The notes under the pieces: generated by a model | Databases searched by the model: none | Told to the model about the DNA's origin: nothing | Seen by the model: the letters and a program-made list of their open reading frames with translations, nothing else | Part shown: piece after piece, positions 34,211 through 42,117 of the stretch | Layout of the letters: every line of letters starts with the position of its first letter | Position numbering within the stretch: the stretch's first letter is position 1 | Assembly (NCBI RefSeq): GCF_008312835.1 | Contig: NZ_VSKS01000002.1 | Span: 528,811 to 592,810, forward strand | Source: Streptomyces marokkonensis | Lineage (GTDB): Bacteria > Actinomycetota > Actinomycetes > Streptomycetales > Streptomycetaceae | Reading direction: 5' to 3' | Length of the DNA stretch: 64,000 nucleotides | Translations under genes and position numbers: made by a program

Positions 34211-35911
34211 ATGGACGCTGACGCCATCGAGGAGGGCCGCCGACGCTGGCAGGCCCGGTACGACGCCGCACGCAAGCGCGACGCAGACTTCACCACGCTC
34301 TCCGGCGATCCCGTGGAGCCGGTGTACGGTCCCCGGCCCGGGGACACCTATGAGGGGTTCGAGCGGATCGGCTGGCCGGGTGAGTACCCCTTCACCCGCG
34401 GTCTGTATCCGACCGGCTACCGGGGGCGGACCTGGACCATCCGGCAGTTCGCCGGGTTCGGGAACGCCGAGCAGACCAACGAGCGGTACAAGATGATCCT
34501 CGGCAACGGCGGGGGCGGCCTGTCCGTCGCCTTCGACATGCCGACGCTCATGGGCCGCGACTCCGACGACCCGCGCTCGCTGGGCGAGGTCGGGCACTGC
34601 GGGGTGGCGATCGACTCGGCGGCCGACATGGAGGTGCTGTTCCGGGACATCCCGCTCGGTGACGTCACCACGTCGATGACGATCAGCGGGCCCGCCGTGC
34701 CCGTCTTCTGCATGTACCTCGTCGCCGCCGAGCGGCAGGGCGTCGACCCCGCCGTGCTCAACGGCACGCTGCAGACGGACATCTTCAAGGAGTACATCGC
34801 GCAGAAGGAGTGGCTCTTCCAGCCCGAGCCCCATCTGCGTCTCATCGGCGACCTGATGGAGCACTGCGCGGCCGGCATCCCCGCCTACAAGCCGCTGTCG
34901 GTCTCCGGCTACCACATCCGCGAGGCCGGGGCGACGGCCGCGCAGGAGCTGGCGTACACGCTCGCGGACGGCTTCGGGTACGTCGAGCTGGGGCTCAGCC
35001 GCGGCCTCGACGTCGACGTCTTCGCCCCCGGCCTCTCCTTCTTCTTCGACGCGCACGTCGACTTCTTCGAGGAGATCGCGAAGTTCCGCGCGGCCAGGCG
35101 GATCTGGGCGCGCTGGATGCGGGACGTGTACGGCGCGAAGAGCGAGAAGGCGCAGTGGCTGCGGTTCCACACCCAGACCGCCGGTGTATCGCTGACCGCG
35201 CAGCAGCCCTACAACAACGTCGTACGGACCGCCGTGGAGGCGCTGGCCGCCGTGCTCGGCGGGACGAACTCCCTCCACACCAACGCCCTCGACGAGACCC
35301 TCGCGCTCCCCAGCGAGCAGGCCGCCGAGATCGCCCTGCGCACGCAGCAGGTGCTGATGGAGGAGACCGGCGTCGGCAACGTCGCGGACCCGCTGGGCGG
35401 TTCCTGGTACGTCGAGCAGCTCACGGACCGGATCGAGGCGGACGCCGAGAAGATCTTCGAGCAGATCAAGGAGCGGGGCCTGCGCGCCCACCCGGACGGG
35501 CGGCACCCGATCGGGCCGATCACCTCCGGCATCCTGCGCGGCATCGAGGACGGCTGGTTCACCGGCGAGATCGCCGAGTCGGCGTTCCGCTACCAGCAGG
35601 CGCTGGAGAAGGGCGACAAGCGGGTCGTGGGCGTCAACGTCCACACCGGGTCGGTCACCGGCGACCTGGAGATCCTGCGGGTCAGCCACGAGGTGGAGCG
35701 CGAACAGGTCCGCCTCCTGGGCGAGCGCAGGTCCGCCCGCGACGACGCGAAGGTGCGCGGCGCGCTCGACGCCATGATCGCGGCGGCACGCTCCGGCGCC
35801 AACATGATCGAGCCGATGCTCGACGCCGTACGCGCGGAGGCGACGCTCGGCGAGATCTGCGGCGTCCTGCGCGACGAGTGGGGCGTGTACACGGAGCCCG
35901 CCGGCTTCTGA
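34211..35911 (+). CDS. icmA: Isobutyryl-CoA mutase large subunit
   Basis: A 566-residue B12-dependent mutase large subunit, the length I recall for S. coelicolor IcmA. It interconverts isobutyryl-CoA and n-butyryl-CoA with a separate cobalamin-binding small subunit (IcmB), which is not in this window. Specificity residues are diagnostic: Phe80 (TIRQFAGFGNAEQ), where methylmalonyl-CoA mutase has Tyr89, and Gln198 (EYIAQKEWLF), where it has Arg207. The rest of the TIM barrel is intact (GGGLSVAFDMPTLMGRDSDD; QQPYNNVVRT). It links valine breakdown to butyryl-CoA supply for polyketides. Confidence 0.96.
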   Translation: MDADAIEEGRRRWQARYDAARKRDADFTTLSGDPVEPVYGPRPGDTYEGFERIGWPGEYPFTRGLYPTGYRGRTWTIRQFAGFGNAEQTNERYKMILGNGGGGLSVAFDMPTLMGRDSDDPRSLGEVGHCGVAIDSAADMEVLFRDIPLGDVTTSMTISGPAVPVFCMYLVAAERQGVDPAVLNGTLQTDIFKEYIAQKEWLFQPEPHLRLIGDLMEHCAAGIPAYKPLSVSGYHIREAGATAAQELAYTLADGFGYVELGLSRGLDVDVFAPGLSFFFDAHVDFFEEIAKFRAARRIWARWMRDVYGAKSEKAQWLRFHTQTAGVSLTAQQPYNNVVRTAVEALAAVLGGTNSLHTNALDETLALPSEQAAEIALRTQQVLMEETGVGNVADPLGGSWYVEQLTDRIEADAEKIFEQIKERGLRAHPDGRHPIGPITSGILRGIEDGWFTGEIAESAFRYQQALEKGDKRVVGVNVHTGSVTGDLEILRVSHEVEREQVRLLGERRSARDDAKVRGALDAMIAAARSGANMIEPMLDAVRAEATLGEICGVLRDEWGVYTEPAGF

Positions 35912-35933
35912 GCCCCGGCTCCTCCCCGGACCG

Positions 35934-35975
35934 GTCCGGCAGGCACGGTGTCGACGGACACGGTGCCTGCCGGAC
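35934..35975. terminator. Bidirectional terminator between icmA and yeiH-like gene
   Basis: A 13-bp outer stem (35934-35946 with 35963-35975) encloses a 5-bp inner stem (35948-35952 with 35957-35961). It sits between convergent genes, 22 bp after icmA and 24 bp from the exporter stop. Confidence 0.88.
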
Positions 35976-35999
35976 GTGTGTGCGGGCGCGGCGCCGGCG

Positions 36000-37037
36000 T
36001 CAGCCGGACGTCAGCAGCACCCCGGCGTACGACAGTCCCGCGACGACCGCCCACGCGCACAGGCCGAGGACGGCGACGCGGGTCCCGGTGCGGGTCAGGG
36101 TGCGCAGGTCGACCGCGCTGCCCAGGCCGAACAGGGCGGCGGCGAGCAGGAGTTCCTGGGCGGCGTGGGCCGCGTCCAGGGCCGGCGCGGGCAGCAGACC
36201 CGTGCTGCGCAGCGCCACGGCGGCGAGGAAGCCGACGACGAACAGCGGGACCAGCGGCACCCGGGCCGCGCCCGCCCCGCGCCCCCTGCCGCGCCGGACG
36301 CCCAGGGCGACCGCGGCGACGATCGGGGCGAGCAGCGCCACCCGCATCAGCTTCACCAGCACCGCCTCGCCGAGCGCCGCGCCGCCCGCGGTCTGCGCGG
36401 TGGCGACCACCTGCCCGACGTCGTGCACGCTCGCCCCGGCCCAGCGTCCGAACTCCGCGTCGCTCAGCCCGAGGACGCCCTGCAGCAGTGGCAGTACCGC
36501 GATGGCGAGCGTCCCGCAGAGGGTGACCAGGGCGACCGAGGTGGCCGCGTCCCGTTCGTCGCTGCCCCGGGCCTCGCCCACCGCGCCGATCGCCGACGCC
36601 CCGCACACCGCGTACCCGGCGGCGATCAGCAGGGGCTGGTCACCGGGCAGGCCCAGCCGTCTGCCGAGCCACCAGGTGCCCAGCAGGGTGACCGTCACCA
36701 CGCCGAGCACCATGAGGACGGTGGCCCAGCCCAGGGCGCGGACGTCGTCGAAGGCGAGCCGCAGCCCGAGGAGCACGATCCCGGCCCGCATCAGCCGCTT
36801 CCCCGCGAACGACAGCCCCGGCCGCGCGGTGGTCCGTACGACGGCCCGCAGCCGGGGCAGATGTGCGGCCGCGACGCCGAGCACGACGGCGGCGGTGAGC
36901 ATCGGCACGCCCGGCACGACCCGGTGCACGCCCCAGGCGACGGCCACCCCGAGCGCCGCGAGGGCGAGTCCGTGCCCGCGGGTGGCGGCCGGCCCGCCCG
37001 CGGCCGGTGCGGCGGACCGTTCCCTCAGCAGCGCCAT
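36000..37037 (-). CDS. YeiH/UPF0324-family putative sulfate/sulfite exporter
   Basis: A 345-residue membrane protein with about ten helices and family motifs: SFAGKRLMRAGIVLLGLRLA, LLIAAGYAVCGASAIGAVGE and GASVHDVGQVVATAQTAGG. Family members are predicted to export sulfate, sulfite or related sulfur oxyanions. The ATG at 37037 shares one base with the stop of the cysteine dioxygenase gene (TGATG), so they are coupled. Export of sulfite formed from cysteine sulfinate is the likely role (inference). Confidence 0.87.
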   Translation of the reverse strand: MALLRERSAAPAAGGPAATRGHGLALAALGVAVAWGVHRVVPGVPMLTAAVVLGVAAAHLPRLRAVVRTTARPGLSFAGKRLMRAGIVLLGLRLAFDDVRALGWATVLMVLGVVTVTLLGTWWLGRRLGLPGDQPLLIAAGYAVCGASAIGAVGEARGSDERDAATSVALVTLCGTLAIAVLPLLQGVLGLSDAEFGRWAGASVHDVGQVVATAQTAGGAALGEAVLVKLMRVALLAPIVAAVALGVRRGRGRGAGAARVPLVPLFVVGFLAAVALRSTGLLPAPALDAAHAAQELLLAAALFGLGSAVDLRTLTRTGTRVAVLGLCAWAVVAGLSYAGVLLTSG

Positions 37038-37627
37038 CAGCGGTCGGCCGGCTGGGGGTAGACGCGGCGGACGCTGGTGCCGGAGCGGGATATGTCGGCG
37101 CCGTAGACGTGCAGGGATATCGCCGTGCCGGGGCCGCCGTTCCAGACCCGGTGGATGTCCCCGGGCGGGGCGAAGCCGCAGACCTCGCCGCGCTCGTTGA
37201 CCACGTCGGCGGTGGCGACGAGCCGTGGACCGGTGTCCGGGCCGGTGGCCGGCAGCAGCCGGTACCGCCGCTCGTGCTCCCGGCCCTCGTGGACACCGGT
37301 GGTGCACCAGGCGATGTGGTCGTGCACGGAGGTGCTCTGGCCGGGCAGCCAGACCAGGGCGACGAGGGAGAAGCTGCCGTCGTGCTCGGCGTGCAGCAGG
37401 TGCTGCCGGTAGCGCGCCGGGTCGCTCTCGCACTGCTCGGGGGTGAGCAGGTCGGGGGCGCCCAGGTGCGGGGCGAGGCACTCGGCGACGAGGTGGGCCG
37501 TGGGGTCGGGCGGCAGTCCGCGTCCGACGGTGCCCCGGACGTCCGCGATCAGGGCGGCGAGGCGTGCGGTGGGGCGCGGGACCGTGAAGGCGCCCGGGAG
37601 GCTCGTGGCAGTGGGGGCGGAAGGCAT
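37037..37627 (-). CDS. Cysteine dioxygenase family protein
   Basis: A 196-residue cupin that probably oxidises cysteine to cysteine sulfinate with Fe(II) and O2. The three His ligands are His102 and His104 (TSVHDHIAWC) and His159 (PPGDIHRVWN). Cys109, two residues past a helix, and an aromatic near the C-terminus could form the Cys-Tyr crosslink, but that needs modelling. It lies 92 bp downstream of a LysR gene and overlaps a sulfur-oxyanion exporter gene. A 3-mercaptopropionate dioxygenase is an alternative. Confidence 0.9.
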   Translation of the reverse strand: MPSAPTATSLPGAFTVPRPTARLAALIADVRGTVGRGLPPDPTAHLVAECLAPHLGAPDLLTPEQCESDPARYRQHLLHAEHDGSFSLVALVWLPGQSTSVHDHIAWCTTGVHEGREHERRYRLLPATGPDTGPRLVATADVVNERGEVCGFAPPGDIHRVWNGGPGTAISLHVYGADISRSGTSVRRVYPQPADR

Positions 37628-37719
37628 ACCGGGAGCGTCCGCCGGACGGACGCATTACGTCCAACGCGGATTTCTTCGCCTTTCCCAAGCGCCGCTTATG
37701 GGTCGGCGTGCTCCGGTGG

Positions 37720-38625
37720 TCAGCAGCCGTCCTTGGCGGCGGCGACCGCCTTCAACCGGTCCAGGACGCGTGCCGTCGCCGGGATGCGCAGGTGCTCGGG
37801 CAGGACGTAGGCGGAGATCTTGCGCCGGGAGAGGGGACGGAGCGGCCGGCCGGCGACCTTCGGGTGGCGCATGAAGTTCAGGACGAGCGAGGGGAGCATG
37901 GCCACCCCCAGCCCCTCCGCGACCAGGCTCTGCACGGCGAGGTTGTCGTCGGTCATGAAGGCGACGTCGGGGACGAACCCCTCCTCCGCGCACTCGTGGA
38001 GCAGGTTGGCCCGGCAGCGCGGGCAGCCGGCGATCCAGCGCTCCCCGGCCAGATCGGTGAGCCGGACCGCCCGCCGCCGGGCCAGCGAGTGCCCGGCCGG
38101 CAGCAGCACGGTCAGCTGGTCCTCCAGGAGCGGTATCTCCACCAGCCCCTCCGGCACCTGTTCGTGCAGTCCGGGATAGGTGAACGCCAGTGCTATGTCG
38201 CACTCGCCCCGGGTGAGCCGCCGCAGCGACTCGGGCGGCTCGTTCTCCAGCAGGTCGACGCGCAGGGCGGGGTGGTCGACCGTCAGCCGGGCCAGGGTCT
38301 CGGGGACGAGGGTGGAGTTGGCACTGGGGAAGGCGCACAGCCGGACCCGTCCGGCGCGCAGCCGCGTGAGGGCGTTCATCTGCTCCTGGGCGGCGGACAT
38401 GGCGTCGAGGATGGTGGAGGAGTGCCGGGCCAGTGCCTCACCGGCCTCGGTGAGCCGCAGGCCGCGGCCCACCCGGACGAACAGGGCGGAGCCGGTGTCC
38501 CGCTCCAGGGCCTTCATCTGCTGTGTGATCGCCGGCTGGGTGTAGCCGAGGGCACGCGCGGCGGCCGAGTAGGAGCCGGTCCTGACCACCTCGTGGAACG
38601 TCTTGATGTGCCGGGAATCGAACAC
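37720..38625 (-). CDS. LysR-family regulator of the cysteine dioxygenase unit
   Basis: A 301-residue LysR protein: N-terminal helix-turn-helix (SAAARALGYTQPAITQQMKA), then the effector domain (VRLCAFPSANSTLVPETLAR). Two Cys-containing segments (WIAGCPRCRANLLHEC) are in the effector domain and could take part in redox or metal sensing. It precedes the dioxygenase and exporter genes on the same strand, so it may be the first gene of the operon and its activator. Confidence 0.88.
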   Translation of the reverse strand: MFDSRHIKTFHEVVRTGSYSAAARALGYTQPAITQQMKALERDTGSALFVRVGRGLRLTEAGEALARHSSTILDAMSAAQEQMNALTRLRAGRVRLCAFPSANSTLVPETLARLTVDHPALRVDLLENEPPESLRRLTRGECDIALAFTYPGLHEQVPEGLVEIPLLEDQLTVLLPAGHSLARRRAVRLTDLAGERWIAGCPRCRANLLHECAEEGFVPDVAFMTDDNLAVQSLVAEGLGVAMLPSLVLNFMRHPKVAGRPLRPLSRRKISAYVLPEHLRIPATARVLDRLKAVAAAKDGC

Positions 38626-38685
38626 CGGGGCATCATAAGCAGCTTTTGGGGGGCCGCTGCCGCCAGCCCGTCCGGGCCGTGCCCC

Positions 38686-39498
38686 TCACGGCTTGCGGGC
38701 CACCGCCCCGTACAGCGAGATCACGGCGTTCTCGTCGGTGCTCTCCCCGACGGCGAGCTCGGGATGCCAGTCGGTCACCTGCACGAGGCCGGGCTCGACG
38801 AGCTCCAGCCCCTCGAAGAAGCGGGCGATCTCCGCACGCGTGCGGGGTGCGAGGGTGACGCCGCCCGCCTCGTACATCGCCACCCCGCGGCCGACCGCCT
38901 CCGGGTCGAAGTCGGCGGTGAGCTGGGACAGCACCAGGTAGCTGTCGGGGGGAAGACCGTCGACGAGGCGCGCCACCAGGGCGTAGGGGTCGTCCGCGTC
39001 GCCGAGGAAGTGCGTCAGCGCCACGAGGGACAGGGCCACCGGACGGCCGGGGTCCAGGCTCTCGCGGGCCTGCCGCAGGATGCGCTCCGGCTCGCGCACA
39101 TCGGCCTGCACGTAGGCGGTGACGCCCTCGGGGGTGCTGCGCAGCAGCGCCTCCGCGTGCTTCAGGACGATGGGGTCGTTGTCGGTGTAGACGACGCGGG
39201 ACTCGGGCGCGACGCGCTGGGCCAGCTGGTGCAGATTGGGTTCGGTGGGGATGCCGGTGCCGATGTCCAGGTACTGCCGGACGCCCGCCGTGCCGGCCAG
39301 CCACCGGGTGACGCGCTGCATGAACCAGCGGTTGGTGCGGGCGACGTGCCGGGCGGTGCCGTCGAGGCTCATGATCCGGCGGCCCAGTTCCTCGTCGACG
39401 GGGTAGTTGTCCTTGCCGCCGAGGAACCAGTCGTAGACCCGGGCCGGGTGCGGCCTGGAGGTGTCGATCCGTGCGGCGAGGGGTTCGGTCCCGGTCAT
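38686..39498 (-). CDS. SAM-dependent methyltransferase, DUF574 family
   Basis: A 270-residue methyltransferase of the Streptomyces-rich DUF574 (Methyltransf_19) family. Family hallmarks are SRPHPARVYDWFLGGKDNYP at the N-terminus, QYLDIGTGIPTEPNLHQLAQ as SAM-binding motif I, and VVYTDNDPIVLKHAEALL. The substrate is unknown; many genomes have dozens of paralogues. It follows no clear operon. Confidence 0.92.
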   Translation of the reverse strand: MTGTEPLAARIDTSRPHPARVYDWFLGGKDNYPVDEELGRRIMSLDGTARHVARTNRWFMQRVTRWLAGTAGVRQYLDIGTGIPTEPNLHQLAQRVAPESRVVYTDNDPIVLKHAEALLRSTPEGVTAYVQADVREPERILRQARESLDPGRPVALSLVALTHFLGDADDPYALVARLVDGLPPDSYLVLSQLTADFDPEAVGRGVAMYEAGGVTLAPRTRAEIARFFEGLELVEPGLVQVTDWHPELAVGESTDENAVISLYGAVARKP

Positions 39499-39624
39499 GT
39501 GCGCCTCCCTGGCCGCTCGGTGTCCCGTATGTCCCGGTGGGGATGATCACGATCCTCGCAGGGCGCCGGGGCCGGCGACAGGCGACTACCGGCCGACCGT
39601 GGCCGGTTCACGGCCGTTTGAGCG

Positions 39625-40251
39625 TCACCCGGGTCCGGGGGCGGCGGCCAGGCCCGACAACAGGACCCGGGTGAGGCCGTGCACCCACTCCTCGTCGGCC
39701 GGCTCCGCGCTGACCAGCGTGCGGTGCACCACCGCGCCGGCCACCATGTCGAAGATCAGGTCGACCGTGCGGGCCGCCGCATCGGCGTCCGGCTGGGCCG
39801 GCAGCTCGCCCCGTTCCTGGGCGCGGGCGCGGCCCGCGAGGACCAGACGTTTCTGCCGGTCGACGATCGAGGCGCGGATGCGCTCGCGCAGGGCGTCGTC
39901 GCGGGTTGCCTCGGCGACCACCGCCATCAGCCCGCTCCTGGCCTCCGGGCGGGCCAGGATCGCGGCGAACTGGAGCACCACGCCCTCGATGTCGGCGGCC
40001 AGGGAGCCGCGGTCGGGCAGGCTCAGCTCGTCGAAGAGCTCCGCGACCGCGTCCACGACCAGTTCGTTCTTGCCCGCCCAGCGCCGGTACAGGGTCGTCT
40101 TCGCGACCCCGGCACGGACCGCCACGTCCCCCAGCGTGAGCCTGGACCACCCGAGTTCGACCAGAGCCTGACGCGTCGCGGCCAGGATCGCGGCGTCCGC
40201 CGCGGCGCTGCGCGGGCGTCCGGTGCGACTGGCTGGGGTGCGGCTCTGCAT
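39625..40251 (-). CDS. TetR-family transcriptional regulator
   Basis: A 208-residue TetR protein. The helix-turn-helix reads ALVELGWSRLTLGDVAVRAG followed by VAKTTLYRRWAGKNELVVDA; the C-terminal part matches the TetR_C_16-like fold (AAARTVDLIFDMVAGAVVHR). The ATG at 40251 (MQSRTPASRTGRPRSAAADA) was preferred to an upstream start at 40302. The target is unknown; 237 bp of intergenic sequence separate it from the divergent thioredoxin gene. Confidence 0.9.
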   Translation of the reverse strand: MQSRTPASRTGRPRSAAADAAILAATRQALVELGWSRLTLGDVAVRAGVAKTTLYRRWAGKNELVVDAVAELFDELSLPDRGSLAADIEGVVLQFAAILARPEARSGLMAVVAEATRDDALRERIRASIVDRQKRLVLAGRARAQERGELPAQPDADAAARTVDLIFDMVAGAVVHRTLVSAEPADEEWVHGLTRVLLSGLAAAPGPG

Positions 40252-40488
40252 GGCACGACGATAACCGGCGGATACCGGGCGGTCGGTGGTGAGAGAGATC
40301 ACGGGGGCGGGGTGCCGCGCGGGCCCCTATCGGAGTTACGCTACGGCTCGTAGCGAAAGCACCCGTGACCGGCGTGCCCGAGCGACGACCACCGGCGCGG
40401 GGTGGGGACCCGGCGCCAACACCACACGTACGCCTGGGTTTCCCGGGTGCTTTTCACACACGCGCGCAGTACGGGGGAGGATAGGCGC

Positions 40489-41466
40489 ATGCAGCCACGG
40501 AACATGTCCATGAGCGGAGTCGTCGACCTCGCCGCGGTGAAGGCGGCCCAGGAGGCCAAGGCGAAGGCGGAGCAGGCGCGCGCCGAAACGGCCCGGCAGG
40601 GCGGCGGGGGTGCCGTCTCCCCGGCCGATCTCGTCATCGACGTCGACGAGGCCGGCTTCGAGCGCGACGTTCTGCAGCGGTCCACCGAGGTCCCGGTCGT
40701 CATCGACTTCTGGGCCGAGTGGTGCGAGCCCTGCAAGCAGCTGAGCCCCGTCCTGGAGCGGCTCACCGTCGAGTACAACGGGCGCATCCTGCTCGCCAAG
40801 ATCGACGTCGACGCCAACGAGATGCTGATGCAGCAGTTCGGGATCCAGGGGATCCCGGCCGTCTTCGCGGTGGTGGCCGGGCAGGCGCTGCCGCTCTTCC
40901 AGGGGGCCGCGGGCGAGGCCCAGATCCGGCAGACCCTGGACCAGCTGGTGCAGGTCGGCGAGCAGCGCTTCGGCCTGACCGGTCTCACCGTCGACCCCGA
41001 CGCGGAGCCGGGCGGGGGAGTGACGGCCGCCCCGGCGGAGACCGCCGGGCCCTACGACGCCCTGCTGGAGGCCGCCGTGCGGGCCCTGGACAGCGGTGAT
41101 CTCGCCGGTGCCGTCCAGGCGTACAAGAACGTGCTCGCCGACGACCCGGGCAACCCGGAGGCCACGCTCGGTCTCGCCCAGGCCGAACTGCTCCAGCGGG
41201 TGCAGGGCCTCGACCCGCAGCAGGTGCGCAAGGAGGCCGCCGGCAAGCCGGGGGACGCCGCCGCGCAGATCGCCGCCGCCGACCTGGATCTGGTGGGAGG
41301 CCACGTCGAGGACGCCTTCGGCCGGCTCATCGAGACGGTGGGGCGCACCGCGGGCGACGACCGCGACGCCGTACGGGTGCGGCTCCTTGAGCTGTTCGAG
41401 GTGGTCGGCGCCGAGGATCCGCGCGTGATCGCCGCGCGCCGGGCGCTGGCGCGGGCGCTGTTCTGA
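40489..41466 (+). CDS. Thioredoxin-TPR protein, YbbN/CnoX-like
   Basis: A 325-residue protein. The thioredoxin domain (about 50-165) has an intact but unusual active site, WCEPC, with Cys79 and Cys82, and the cis-Pro in QGIPAVFAVV. A C-terminal TPR region (about 185-325) follows. E. coli CnoX (YbbN) has this architecture and acts as a chaperedoxin delivering clients to GroEL. Here both Cys are kept, so it may be a true thiol oxidoreductase. No signal peptide. ATG at 40489 behind GGGGGAGG. Confidence 0.92.
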   Translation: MQPRNMSMSGVVDLAAVKAAQEAKAKAEQARAETARQGGGGAVSPADLVIDVDEAGFERDVLQRSTEVPVVIDFWAEWCEPCKQLSPVLERLTVEYNGRILLAKIDVDANEMLMQQFGIQGIPAVFAVVAGQALPLFQGAAGEAQIRQTLDQLVQVGEQRFGLTGLTVDPDAEPGGGVTAAPAETAGPYDALLEAAVRALDSGDLAGAVQAYKNVLADDPGNPEATLGLAQAELLQRVQGLDPQQVRKEAAGKPGDAAAQIAAADLDLVGGHVEDAFGRLIETVGRTAGDDRDAVRVRLLELFEVVGAEDPRVIAARRALARALF

Positions 41467-41550
41467 TCGGACCCGCGCCCGGTTAGGGCTGGTTTGCCGG
41501 TCGGCCGGGCCCGTGGGGCCCGTGTTACGGATTGGCTCATGGAGGTCGGT

Positions 41551-41588
41551 GCGGCCGCGCTTTACCAAAACTTGGTAATCGCGGCCGC
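41551..41588. promoter_or_regulatory. Long interrupted palindrome downstream of the thioredoxin gene
   Basis: An outer 9-bp arm pair, GCGGCCGCG (41551-41559) with CGCGGCCGC (41580-41588), encloses TTACCAA-AAC-TTGGTAA (41562-41578). Unpaired are only two bases on the left and one on the right. It may be a terminator for the thioredoxin gene, an operator, or a cruciform. Confidence 0.6.
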
Positions 41589-41590
41589 TG

Positions 41591-41735
41591 TTACTGCGAG
41601 TAAGTCGCAGGCGTTGATCTGTCGGTTTCTGTCCATTGATCAACAGTTTTGTACGGCACCTTCGGTGCACCGAGCGTCGCTGAGCGGGACCGGCGGGCCG
41701 TTGCACGGTTATCCGGCCGTTACTAGCGAGTAACG
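41591..41735. promoter_or_regulatory. Two TTACT/AGTAA dyads upstream of the DUF6230 operon
   Basis: TTACT-GCG-AGTAA at 41591-41603 and CGTTACT-AGCG-AGTAACG at 41718-41735 (7-bp perfect arms) lie about 520 and 390 bp before the DUF6230 start. The repeated half-site suggests a dimeric regulator. TTGATCAA, a third short palindrome, lies between them. No regulator can be named. Confidence 0.55.
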
Positions 41736-41739
41736 AACC

Positions 41740-42117
41740 CCCTTGTGCGGGCGGCGAGAATGCACCACGATCGGCCACGCTCGGTCCATTACCCGTACCC
41801 CGACAGCCGGTCGGGCCGCGGGAACTCCTGGGTCCCCACCGAGCGGAACCGGCGGCAGTGACGCCGGTTCCAGGACAGGGGGGTCTTCGCCCGTGCGGCG
41901 AAGCCTGTCCAGCAGGGTTGTGCGTGATGCGTGTCAGGCGCGACCAGTGGTTGTCGCTCGGGGGTGATCGCCGGTGATTCGGGCGCGTTCTTCCGCGCCG
42001 CCGAGCGCGGGCGCTCTCCTTCCCGAGGACGTAGCACTTCTCCCATCCCTGCCCGGCTGAGCCACCGTTCATGGCGGCGAGTCAGGTCAGGAGATGTACG
42101 TCCGAGAAGGAGGAAAT
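41740..42117 (+). ncRNA. Structured non-coding leader of the DUF6230 operon (candidate)
   Basis: I see no credible coding frame in this stretch. It has several strong hairpins in the same orientation as the operon: 41845-41854 with 41862-41871 (10 bp), a bulged 14-bp stem built from 41873-41879 and 41885-41891 with 41897-41903 and 41904-41910, and 41982-41987 with 41994-41999 (6 bp). A strong ribosome site AAGGAGG ends it. If transcription starts near the dyads, the leader is over 350 nt, long enough for a riboswitch or thermosensor. Confidence 0.45.

Noticed and set aside
34211-35911. Methylmalonyl-CoA mutase
   Set aside because: Phe80 and Gln198 are the isobutyryl-CoA mutase residues, and the length of 566 fits a large subunit without a cobalamin domain.
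41740-42117. c-di-AMP (ydaO) or cobalamin riboswitch in the DUF6230 leader
   Set aside because: Some motifs are similar (GGGAACTCC, CCCGACAGCC), but the ordered conserved boxes of either class, such as the B12 box, are not in place. I keep only the neutral call of a structured leader.
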